Part shown: positions 1-8,201 of the stretch, in pieces
How the letters are laid out: every line of letters starts with the position of its first letter
Numbering within the stretch: the first letter of the stretch is position 1
NCBI RefSeq assembly: GCF_000276805.1
Contig: NZ_AKXQ01000022.1
Coordinates: 21,524-85,523 of the forward strand
Length of the DNA: 64,000 bases
Direction of reading: 5' to 3'
DNA from: Moritella dasanensis ArB 0140
GTDB taxonomy: Bacteria; Pseudomonadota; Gammaproteobacteria; Enterobacterales; Moritellaceae
Made by a program: the position numbers and the translations under genes
The notes under the pieces: generated by a model
Told to the model about the DNA's origin: nothing
The model's database searches: none
Seen by the model: only the letters and a program-made list of their open reading frames with translations

Positions 1-33
1 GAATTAATTGGATCTCAAGCCTTAATTATATGG

Positions 34-2910
34 ATGTCGTTTATGAGTACAGAATGTCAAATTGTCGATGTGTTAGCGGATACAGGAAGTATGTATTGGC
101 AACGTTGGTGCGAGCGTAATAGCGCTGATTTAGCATTATTATCTGCTGCGCAAATTACCCAGACTCAGCGGGTGTTTTCATTCAGTGATTTTATCGCTGA
201 AAGCTGTATTAACAATCCCGGTTTACTGACCGATATTTGGCAGTCTGGTTTGCTCTCGCAAGCATCTCGTATCGCGCAGGTTGAGTTACATTTAAGTGAA
301 CAGTTAACGGCCTGTGATTCTGAGCCAACATTATTACGTACTGTGCGACAATTTCGCCGATTCCATATGTGTATTATTGCTTGGCGTGAGTTATTGCAAG
401 ACGCGACCTTAACGGAAAGTTTGGCACACACCTCTCACCTTGCCGACAGTTTAATCGCTGGGGCGTTGGACTGGTTATATCAATTACAATGCCAAGAGCA
501 GGGCACACCCGTTAATCCCGAGGGCGTGAAGCAACAACTGGTTATTCTGGCGATGGGTAAGCTCGGCGGTGGTGAACTTAATTTCTCATCCGATATTGAT
601 CTTATCTTTACTTATCCTGAAACGGGCGAGACAGTCGGTGCAAGCCGTAGCGTCGCCAATCAAAAATTTTTCCAACGTCTAGGACAACGATTAATCGCGG
701 CGTTACACCAAGTTACCGCAGATGGTTTTGCTTATCGGGTTGATATGCGTTTACGTCCGTTTGGTGATTCTGGTCCGTTGGTGATGAGTTTTAATGCATT
801 TGAAGAGTATTACCAGAACCAAGGCCGTGATTGGGAACGTTATGCCATGGTGAAAGCGCGTGCGTTGGGTGGTAATGCACAAACCCGCGTTGAATTAGAA
901 CAGATGTTACGACCCTTTATTTATCGTCGCTACGTCGATTTTAGTGCCATTGATGCGCTGCGTAATATGAAAGCCATGATCAAAGCGGAAGTTCGCCGCA
1001 AAGGACTGAAAGATAATATTAAGTTAGGCAGTGGCGGGATCCGTGAAGTTGAATTTATTGCGCAAACCTTCCAGCTTATTCGTGGTGGTCGTGAACCGGT
1101 ATTACAAATTAAGTCGTTATTATCGACCCTGAACGTATTGCAATCACTGGGTGAGATCTCAGCTGAAAGTTATAACGTGCTTACTGAGAGTTACTGTTAT
1201 TTACGCAAAGTGGAAAATATTCTCCAGCAAATTAATGATTGCCAGACTCAGACATTACCGCAATCAGCATTGGATCGCAGTCGTTTAGTTAGCGTATTAG
1301 GTTACGCTGATTGGGATAGCTTTTATAAGTATGTTAATCAAGTGATGGCGGATATTAATGGCGAGTTTAGCCAAGTGATTGGCGGTGATGACGACGACAA
1401 TGACGAATCACAACCGGCGTTAGACTTATGGCATTTAGAACTGTCAACGGAGGAAGCTGTCACCTTGCTGGCAGAATATGGATTAACACAGCAAGATGCG
1501 CAAAATTTCGCCCGCGACTTAACGCATTTCAAAATTGATTATGACCGAAAAACAGTCGGTCCTCGTGGTCGCCAAACGATCGAAAAATTATTACCTAAAT
1601 TACTGTTTTCAATTCTTAAATCTGAGGACCCTGCGGCTTTATTGCCGCGTATTATTGCGCTGCTATTAAAGATTTTAAATCGTACCGCTTATTTAGAATT
1701 GTTAGCTGAGAATGACTTGGCATTAACGCAATTATTACGTTTGTGTGGGGCGAGTCCGATGGTGGCGAAGCAGTTGGCTAGTCATCCTATTTTACTCGAT
1801 GAGTTGTTAGTACCGTCACATTTATACCACCCAACACCCTTGCATCAGTATCGCAGTGAATTGCGTCAGTTTATGTTACGCATTCCAGAAGAAGATCACG
1901 AGCAGCAGTTAGAAGCATTACGTCAATTTAAGCAAACCCAATTATTGCGTATTGCGGCGGCAGATATAGCTGGTGAACTGGCGTTAATGAAAGTGAGCGA
2001 TCATCTGACTTGGTTGGCGGAAGCGGTGATTGATAATGTGGTTAATCTAGCGTGGCAGCAATTAGAAGAGAAACACGGTGTACCACATAATGTCGTCGAA
2101 ACCGGTGAAAAAGGGTTTGCGGTGGTTGCTTACGGTAAGCTTGGTGGTATCGAATTGGGTTATGGCTCAGACTTAGATTTGGTCTTCATTCACAATTGTG
2201 AAACTTCGGGGATGACTAACGGCGAAAAAGTAATTGATAGTCGTCAGTTTTATCTACGCCTAGCGCAACGCATTATTCATATGTTTAGTACCCGAACCAG
2301 TACCGGTATTTTATATGAAGTAGATATGCGCTTACGCCCGTCAGGTGAGTCTGGTGTATTGGCTTGTCCGGTATCACGATTCTTGGATTATCAATGCAAA
2401 GAAGCGTGGACGTGGGAGCATCAGTCGTTAGTGCGTACGCGTATTGTCTACGGCGACAAATTGATCCAACGCCGTTTCAGCGACGTTAAACGCAGCATTA
2501 TTGCCAAACCGCGTGATACCGCTGAATTGCAAAAACAAGTGGTGGAAATGCGCGTGAAAATGCGTAACCATTTACTTAAAGCCAAGGCCGACCAATTTGA
2601 TATAAAGCAGTCGATTGGTGGTATTACTGATATTGAATTCATGATGCAGTATATGGTGTTAAATCATGCCGCGCAGATACCCAAACTTCTGCTGTGGCCG
2701 GATAATGTTCGTATTATTAGTCGTTGTGTATCGGAAGGGTTAATGAGCGAAGAATTCGGCACGCGTTTAACCATGAGCTATTGTCAAATGCGCGATGAAA
2801 TCCATCGCCGTAATTTACTCGGTCAAAAAGGTATCGTCGCAGATACTGAGTTTACCTGCCAACGTAAAGTCGTGACTGACTGTTGGCAGCAGCTGTTTGT
2901 TGTTGACTAG
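34..2910 (+). CDS. glnE: Bifunctional glutamine synthetase adenylyltransferase/adenylyl-removing enzyme
   Basis: This cytoplasmic enzyme adds AMP to, and removes it from, glutamine synthetase in response to the PII protein and glutamine, tuning nitrogen assimilation. It has 958 residues, close to the 946 of E. coli GlnE, so it is essentially complete. Two nucleotidyltransferase domains are visible. The N-terminal, deadenylylating one has GGGELNFSSDIDLIF near residues 180-195. The C-terminal, adenylylating one has GGIELGYGSDLDLVF near residue 710. Both carry the family's G-S-x-x-D-x-D metal-binding pattern. The first ATG at 34 is used, but only 33 bases lie upstream, so the start and promoter are not fully testable. 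A strong terminator follows the stop. Confidence 0.96.
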   Translation: MSFMSTECQIVDVLADTGSMYWQRWCERNSADLALLSAAQITQTQRVFSFSDFIAESCINNPGLLTDIWQSGLLSQASRIAQVELHLSEQLTACDSEPTLLRTVRQFRRFHMCIIAWRELLQDATLTESLAHTSHLADSLIAGALDWLYQLQCQEQGTPVNPEGVKQQLVILAMGKLGGGELNFSSDIDLIFTYPETGETVGASRSVANQKFFQRLGQRLIAALHQVTADGFAYRVDMRLRPFGDSGPLVMSFNAFEEYYQNQGRDWERYAMVKARALGGNAQTRVELEQMLRPFIYRRYVDFSAIDALRNMKAMIKAEVRRKGLKDNIKLGSGGIREVEFIAQTFQLIRGGREPVLQIKSLLSTLNVLQSLGEISAESYNVLTESYCYLRKVENILQQINDCQTQTLPQSALDRSRLVSVLGYADWDSFYKYVNQVMADINGEFSQVIGGDDDDNDESQPALDLWHLELSTEEAVTLLAEYGLTQQDAQNFARDLTHFKIDYDRKTVGPRGRQTIEKLLPKLLFSILKSEDPAALLPRIIALLLKILNRTAYLELLAENDLALTQLLRLCGASPMVAKQLASHPILLDELLVPSHLYHPTPLHQYRSELRQFMLRIPEEDHEQQLEALRQFKQTQLLRIAAADIAGELALMKVSDHLTWLAEAVIDNVVNLAWQQLEEKHGVPHNVVETGEKGFAVVAYGKLGGIELGYGSDLDLVFIHNCETSGMTNGEKVIDSRQFYLRLAQRIIHMFSTRTSTGILYEVDMRLRPSGESGVLACPVSRFLDYQCKEAWTWEHQSLVRTRIVYGDKLIQRRFSDVKRSIIAKPRDTAELQKQVVEMRVKMRNHLLKAKADQFDIKQSIGGITDIEFMMQYMVLNHAAQIPKLLLWPDNVRIISRCVSEGLMSEEFGTRLTMSYCQMRDEIHRRNLLGQKGIVADTEFTCQRKVVTDCWQQLFVVD

Positions 2911-2920
2911 CGTAGGTGAT

Positions 2921-2980
2921 AACCAAAAAAAGCGATTGATTTAGGGGATTATGCTCCCTTTATCAATCGCTTTTTTGGTT
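2921..2980. terminator. Bidirectional intrinsic terminator after glnE
   Basis: A long inverted repeat (2921-2939 with 2963-2980) has an A-run on its left side and a T-run on its right side. It can therefore end glnE on the + strand and lpxL on the - strand. Confidence 0.85.
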
Positions 2981-3036
2981 TTGCTGCTTCACTATCATTT
3001 AGTTATTATTTTAACTGTTTATTCAGCTATATTAGC

Positions 3037-3993
3037 CTATTTATACAAGCTTGCTTCACCTTTAGGGCGAGTTTTAAAACGGCGATGTAACCACATGTAT
3101 TGTGGTACTTGCTCTAAAATAGACTGCTCACATTCTTTATTACAGCGCTTGGCATCTTCCACTTCGTCACCGGTAGGGAAATTCTCTAATGGCGCACGTA
3201 CTTTTACTTGGTAACGACCATCAGGTAAACGACAAGAAGAGACTGGATAAGTCTTGGTGTTATTACCCGAGGAAAATAGTGTGGTCGCGGTGATCGTACA
3301 GGCTTTTTCAACGGCGAAAAATGGTACAAATACGCTACGGCGAGGGCCATAATCATGGTCTGGTGCGTACCATAATGGTTCACCTGCATCGAGAATATGT
3401 AACATGCCTTTGATATCACGACGGTCAAACAAACCTTTATTTGACAGGGTTCGGCCACGGCATTGTAAATATTCCATCAACGGATTTTTGTTCGGGCGAT
3501 AGATAGCATAAGCTGGTCGTAATAAACCAAAGATACGCGCCGATATTTCCAGTGATAAAAAATGCGAGCCCAAGATCAGCATGCCGTTACCATCCGCTTT
3601 GGCTTGGTCGATATGCTCTTGGCCTTCGATAACCATATTCTGTTTAATACGCCAATCTGGCCAGAACCAGGCATTGGCAGTATCAATCACGGCTAAACCA
3701 GTATATTCAAAATTTTCTTTTGCTAACGCAGTTATTTCGGCAGCTGATTTATCAGGAAAACTCAACGCCAGATTCTGTTGCGCGGTTTTCAGCCGTTTAG
3801 GAATAATCTTCATGACTAACCGGCCTAACCCACGGCCTAGTACATTTTGTACTTTGTTAGGTAACAAAGATATAAACCATAAAAAAGTGGCCGCAAATAG
3901 CAATGGCCAGTGTTTAGGATGTAGGAATCGCCCTTGAAATTTAGTGTTTTCTTTGGTGACGATGGGATTGTTCGTTTTACTTTTGTCTGTCAT
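3037..3993 (-). CDS. lpxL: Lipid A late acyltransferase (LpxL/HtrB family)
   Basis: This inner-membrane enzyme transfers an acyl chain from acyl-ACP to the Kdo-lipid A precursor, completing lipid A. The 318-residue length fits the LpxL/LpxM/LpxP family. An N-terminal hydrophobic anchor (around residues 29-48) follows a basic start. The catalytic H-x4-E motif is seen as HFLSLE around residue 143. The opening FLHPKHWPLLF resembles LpxL more than LpxM, but the paralogues are hard to separate by eye, so LpxP or LpxM activity is possible. It stands alone between two terminators. Confidence 0.88.
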   Translation of the reverse strand: MTDKSKTNNPIVTKENTKFQGRFLHPKHWPLLFAATFLWFISLLPNKVQNVLGRGLGRLVMKIIPKRLKTAQQNLALSFPDKSAAEITALAKENFEYTGLAVIDTANAWFWPDWRIKQNMVIEGQEHIDQAKADGNGMLILGSHFLSLEISARIFGLLRPAYAIYRPNKNPLMEYLQCRGRTLSNKGLFDRRDIKGMLHILDAGEPLWYAPDHDYGPRRSVFVPFFAVEKACTITATTLFSSGNNTKTYPVSSCRLPDGRYQVKVRAPLENFPTGDEVEDAKRCNKECEQSILEQVPQYMWLHRRFKTRPKGEASLYK

Positions 3994-4104
3994 GAAAAAA
4001 TCTCATTCTCGCGAATTAATACGATAGATATTAGTAAGCATCTAATATCTATATATTCAATGGGTTATGCTGGGTTGCTACCATTATAAAAATGACAGTT
4101 ATAA

Positions 4105-4131
4105 AAAAGGCGACACGCGGTCGCCTTATTA
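4105..4131 (-). terminator. Intrinsic terminator of tolC
   Basis: The stem aaggcgac/gtcgcctt (4107-4114 with 4120-4127) is followed by a T-run when read on the - strand, just past the tolC stop. Confidence 0.8.
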
Positions 4132-4149
4132 TTCTGTATTACGTTGTGC

Positions 4150-5490
4150 TTAGATGTTGTCTTTTAATCCAGCATTCACTAAATTAATATCTTCAGCGTT
4201 CAACGTACCAGCGGCTTGTTTTAACTGTAACATACTAAGGATGTAGTTATAACGTGATGCTGATAATGATTGCTTCGATTGATATAAGCTCTTCGTTGCG
4301 TTCAATACGTCAATGATTGTACGCGTACCAACACCAAAACCAGCTTCTGTTGCTTCTAACGCGCTTTCAGATGATTTAACTGTTTGCTCATAAGCTTTAA
4401 TCGAACTTAATCCAGCGGTTACGTTGTTGTAAAAAGTACGAATTTGCGTTTGTACTTCGCGGCTGGCTTTGGTTAATTGCTCTTGGCTTGCTGTTACTTG
4501 GTAAGCAGCTTGTTTCTCTGTCGAGGTTACAGCACCACCAGTGTAAAGCGGCATGCTAAATTCGATACCAACATTACCTGAAGACACCGTGCTTTCTAAA
4601 CCTGCGCCACTTTGATTATCATCGCCATAATCTGTGTATGCTGTGCCAGCACTTGCCACTAGGTTTAATGCCATGTTATCTGCAGAGCCTGCTAACTCAA
4701 CATTGCCTTCAGCAATTTGCTTAGCGATACGTTGGATCTGAATTGATAAATTTTGGTTGTTGGCTGTATCTAACCAGTTATCACGTATACCATTTGGCGC
4801 TGTAGGGCTAAAGCGGTCAGTGTTAAGTGGTGCAATGTCAGTATGGGTTAAACCGGTAATTTCAGTTAATGACTCATAGCTGTTCGCCAGGGTATTTTCA
4901 GCATTAATTACTTCTGCTACCGATAAATCAAACGTTGATTGTGCTTCTAATACGTCAGTTTTATCGGTTAAACCAACATTATAACGCTGCGTAGTTTGTT
5001 CTAGTTGACGCTCTACCGCATCTTTATTACGGTTAGAGAATTCTAAGGTATCGTTAGCGCTTAATACGCTGAAGTAGGCATTTGATACACGTAAAATCAG
5101 CCCTTGTAGCTCAGCTTGAACGGCAAGTTCACTTTGCTCTGCTTGTTTCGCTGCTTGGCTAACATTAATGAAATTACTTTCTTCATATAATGATTGGGTT
5201 AGAGCAATACCAACGTTACCCTTTAGCGCATTACCGTTAGACGTTGTATTTGCAGTAGAGTAATCACTCGTAATACCGTAACCCAAATCAGCACTTAGGC
5301 CAATTTGTGGTAAGTTAGCTGCTTCTTGTTCAGTAATTTTCTCTAGTGCTGCATCACGATTTGCTTGTGCTTCTAAGTAAAGAGGATCTTTGGTCAAAGC
5401 TTGTTGAAATATTTGCTGTAAATTATCAGCACTTGCTGAGTGTGCAAAAAATGCCAGACCGCAGGCTAGAAGAATTTTATTAAACTTCAT
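4150..5490 (-). CDS. tolC: TolC family outer-membrane efflux channel
   Basis: This is the trimeric outer-membrane/periplasmic channel used by tripartite efflux pumps and type I secretion. It has 446 residues, somewhat shorter than E. coli TolC (493), and lacks much of the C-terminal tail. Residues 1-21 form a signal peptide ending in SASA. Two outer-membrane efflux protein repeats follow, rich in long helices with alternating Gln, Ala and Glu. The synteny tolC divergent from nudF-cpdA-yqiA-parE is that of E. coli, which supports the name over other TolC-like paralogues. A purine-rich ribosome site precedes the ATG at 5490. Confidence 0.93.
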   Translation of the reverse strand: MKFNKILLACGLAFFAHSASADNLQQIFQQALTKDPLYLEAQANRDAALEKITEQEAANLPQIGLSADLGYGITSDYSTANTTSNGNALKGNVGIALTQSLYEESNFINVSQAAKQAEQSELAVQAELQGLILRVSNAYFSVLSANDTLEFSNRNKDAVERQLEQTTQRYNVGLTDKTDVLEAQSTFDLSVAEVINAENTLANSYESLTEITGLTHTDIAPLNTDRFSPTAPNGIRDNWLDTANNQNLSIQIQRIAKQIAEGNVELAGSADNMALNLVASAGTAYTDYGDDNQSGAGLESTVSSGNVGIEFSMPLYTGGAVTSTEKQAAYQVTASQEQLTKASREVQTQIRTFYNNVTAGLSSIKAYEQTVKSSESALEATEAGFGVGTRTIIDVLNATKSLYQSKQSLSASRYNYILSMLQLKQAAGTLNAEDINLVNAGLKDNI

Positions 5491-5520
5491 TGGTGGTTAC
5501 CTTAAGTGTAAATAGTTGCC

Positions 5521-5565
5521 GTTATGAATTCGCATAACAATAAGTAATGATAACTGCTTAGTCAA
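5521..5565 (-). promoter_or_regulatory. Candidate tolC promoter with overlapping palindrome
   Basis: Read on the - strand, TTGACT (5560-5565) and TATTGT (5537-5542) are 17 bases apart. A palindrome, gttatg-N6-cataac (5521-5538), lies directly downstream at the expected start point, where a repressor could bind. The regulator is unknown. Confidence 0.45.
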
Positions 5566-5764
5566 ATTTATAATTATCCAAAAGGGATAGTTAGCATTGA
5601 TGTTCATTTTATACTAGGTGTTATCTCAAAGCTCGAGTTTTAAACGCTGAACTAATGCTGCTATGAAATTATTGGTATATTTACTAGGCATTGTACTTAA
5701 ACCTTAGCAGCCAACATAGTATTCACCCTAACCCTTTATTATCAGTATATTTGAGGAGATGTAA

Positions 5765-6400
5765 ATGAAAAGTAGAAAGTTAGAAATACAATCGGAGTAT
5801 GATATTGCTGATATTGAGATCATTAACAAACAACAGGTTTTTAATGGCTTCTTTAAAATGAACACGTATACCTTTAAACATAGGTTATTTTCTGGTGGTT
5901 GGAGTGGTGAAATAACCCGCGAAGTATTTGAACGTGGTAATGCTGCAGCCGTCATTCCTTATGATGCCAGCCGCGATGAGGTGGTATTGATTGAACAGAT
6001 CCGTATTCCAACAATAGAATCCAGTTCACAACCTTGGCTACTGGAATTAGTGGCCGGCATGATCGATAAACAAGGTGAAGATTCTGCCGAAGTCGTAAAG
6101 CGAGAAGCGCAAGAGGAAGCGGGCGTGACGATTGGTCGCTGTGATTTTATTATGCGATTTTTTGCGAGTCCTGGCGGCACCAGTGAAGCGCTTGATTTAT
6201 ATGTGGGCGAAGTTGATAGTAGTACTGCGCACGGTGTTCACGGCTTAGAAAGTGAAGGTGAAGATATTCGCGTGCATGTGGTGAGTCGCGAAACTGCTTA
6301 TAATATGGTGCAAACTGGGCGAATAAATAACGCATCGACTATTATTGGTATCCAGTGGTTACAATTGAATTTTCAAACATTGCAAAAGTCTTGGCTGTAG
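5765..6400 (+). CDS. nudF: ADP-ribose pyrophosphatase (Nudix hydrolase)
   Basis: NudF hydrolyses ADP-ribose to AMP and ribose 5-phosphate. The 211 residues match the usual length of about 210. The Nudix box is at residues 98-121 and contains REAQEEAG. One extra residue separates the box's first Gly from its first Glu, giving x6 rather than the canonical x5. The family-typical SPGGTSE and EDIRVHVVSRE segments follow. A good ribosome site (gaggagatg) sits before the ATG. The gene is divergent from tolC as in E. coli. The next gene in many relatives, yqiB (DUF1249), is absent here. Confidence 0.95.
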   Translation: MKSRKLEIQSEYDIADIEIINKQQVFNGFFKMNTYTFKHRLFSGGWSGEITREVFERGNAAAVIPYDASRDEVVLIEQIRIPTIESSSQPWLLELVAGMIDKQGEDSAEVVKREAQEEAGVTIGRCDFIMRFFASPGGTSEALDLYVGEVDSSTAHGVHGLESEGEDIRVHVVSRETAYNMVQTGRINNASTIIGIQWLQLNFQTLQKSWL

Positions 6401-6547
6401 CGCTACAATGGTCAAACGACTGTTTCCAAGGCTAAGTCATTTGAATCTATGATGATTAGATTTGTGGAAATGTGTGCTGGTCAACAGATTTATGAGCCTT
6501 TATTAGCGTATAATAATAGCGAAGTAATCTTGTAATCAGTGTGTCGA

Positions 6548-6577
6548 TTGACAGTTATAGTGAGTGTAAACTATTTA
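6548..6577 (+). promoter_or_regulatory. Candidate cpdA promoter
   Basis: A perfect TTGACA at 6548-6553 is followed after 18 bases by TATTTA (6572-6577). It lies about 50 bases before the cpdA start, in the 226-base gap where yqiB would be expected. Confidence 0.45.
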
Positions 6578-6626
6578 TTATTCGTCATTTCTAGACAACA
6601 TATAAGGATAAGGGTTAAAGATTATT

Positions 6627-7451
6627 GTGGGTGCGGACATTTCTAAGCTAACTGTAAAGCATAATGTGATTAATTTATTGCAAGTGACAGATACTCACTT
6701 GTTTGCCACGGCTGAGAAAGATCTGCTCGGGGTGAAAACACAATCAAGTTATCGCCATGTCATCGATGCTATTCTCCAGAATCAACAACCGTTTGATGCT
6801 GTGCTTGCGACGGGCGACATTTCTCAAGACAATACTCCCGGTTCTTATCAATACTTTGCTCAACATATTAAACGCCTGAATAAACCGTGTTATTGGTTAC
6901 CGGGTAATCACGACAATATTCCACTGATGGCTGATGCTTTAAAAGCAGAAGGCGTATTGGCGGATAAATATAAAGTCGTTGGTGATTGGCAGATTATTTT
7001 ACTCGATTCACAGTTAACAGGTTCTCCAGCCGGTTACCTCGCGCCAGAACAACTTGCCTTACTTGATGAACAACTTGGTGCATACCCAGACAAACACGCA
7101 TTAGTCGTATTACATCACAATGTCTATGCTGTCGGGTGTAAATGGTTAGATCAACATCTGCTGCGTAATGCGGATGCATTCTTAGCTGTATTAGCCAAAC
7201 ATCCGCAAGCCAAGCATGTGTTATTTGGACACGTCCATCAAGAAGTTGATAAAACCTACAATGGTATTCGCTTTATGGCATCACCATCGACTTGTTTTCA
7301 ATTTAAACCACACAGTGATGAATTCACGCTAGACTCCCGCGCACCGGGCTGGCGTTATTTACAATTACACAGTGATGGTTCGGTTAACAGTCAGGTTTGG
7401 CGTTTGTCGAACAATGATTTTAATCCTGATCTCGATTCTAAAGGCTATTAA
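6627..7451 (+). CDS. cpdA: 3',5'-cyclic AMP phosphodiesterase
   Basis: CpdA is a cytoplasmic metallophosphoesterase that hydrolyses cAMP and so modulates CRP signalling. The 274 residues match the E. coli protein (275). Metal-site motifs appear in order: DTHLF (near 22), GDISQD (near 63), GNHD (near 93), a HH pair (near 166) and GHVHQE (near 205). The C-terminal FKPHSDEFTLDSRAPGWRY block is characteristic of CpdA. The start is a GTG with aaggataaggg upstream. The gene lies between nudF and yqiA as in enterics, but with a gap and its own probable promoter. Confidence 0.95.
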   Translation: MGADISKLTVKHNVINLLQVTDTHLFATAEKDLLGVKTQSSYRHVIDAILQNQQPFDAVLATGDISQDNTPGSYQYFAQHIKRLNKPCYWLPGNHDNIPLMADALKAEGVLADKYKVVGDWQIILLDSQLTGSPAGYLAPEQLALLDEQLGAYPDKHALVVLHHNVYAVGCKWLDQHLLRNADAFLAVLAKHPQAKHVLFGHVHQEVDKTYNGIRFMASPSTCFQFKPHSDEFTLDSRAPGWRYLQLHSDGSVNSQVWRLSNNDFNPDLDSKGY

Positions 7452-7592
7452 ATTCGAGTTTAAAGGTTGCTGACCTCGAGTCTAAAAATGACTGATATTC
7501 AGGGCTAACTTGTCCTGATTTATCGATGTTATCGGCATCACCACCACCCCCATATTTATTAAGCGCTTATCTATTATATTAGAGGTAAATAA

Positions 7593-8174
7593 ATGGCTCC
7601 TATGCTACTGCTCTATTTACACGGTTTTAATAGTTCGCCAAAATCAGTTAAAGCACAACAAATGGCTGACTATCTGGCATGTCATTATCCTGAAATAACT
7701 ATCGAAATCCCGAATATATCGCCATATCCACAGCAAGCATGGTTACAGATCGCGGCGATTGTGGCGCGTTACCCTGAGCATCAACTTGGGGTCGTTGGCA
7801 GCTCACTCGGTGGTTATTACGCCACAAAAGTGAATCAAGCATTCAACTGTCCAGCGGTCATCATTAACCCCGCGGTTAAGCCGTATGAGTTGCTGGTGGA
7901 TTTTTTAGGTGAAAACACAAATCCGTATACTCAAAACACATTTATCCTTGGCGAAGAGCACATTGATGAACTGCGCGCACTGGATTGCCCAGCATTAGTT
8001 CAGCCTGAAACGATCTGGGCACTATTACAGACCGATGATGAAGTGTTAGACTACAGACAAGCAACAGCAAAATATAATGCGGCAAAATTAACGATAGAGC
8101 AGGGCGGTGATCATGCCTTTATCGGATTTGAACGTTATCTTAGCGATATTTTAACCTTTCTTGCATTCAAGTAG
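7593..8174 (+). CDS. yqiA: YqiA/YcfP-like alpha/beta-fold esterase
   Basis: This small single-domain hydrolase (193 residues, as usual for the family) has esterase activity in E. coli, but its natural substrate is unknown. The opening LLYLHGFNSSPKS is the oxyanion-hole region. The nucleophile elbow GSSLGG sits near residue 71. A C-terminal GGDHAF provides the catalytic His. It is 27 bases upstream of parE and probably cotranscribed with it, as in E. coli. The ribosome site agaggt precedes the ATG. Confidence 0.9.
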   Translation: MAPMLLLYLHGFNSSPKSVKAQQMADYLACHYPEITIEIPNISPYPQQAWLQIAAIVARYPEHQLGVVGSSLGGYYATKVNQAFNCPAVIINPAVKPYELLVDFLGENTNPYTQNTFILGEEHIDELRALDCPALVQPETIWALLQTDDEVLDYRQATAKYNAAKLTIEQGGDHAFIGFERYLSDILTFLAFK

Positions 8175-8201
8175 ATGTAACGAACAGCATAAAAGAAACT
8201 C

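Noticed and set aside
2951..3214. 87-residue + strand ORF after glnE
   Set aside because: It begins in the glnE terminator and overlaps lpxL in antisense.
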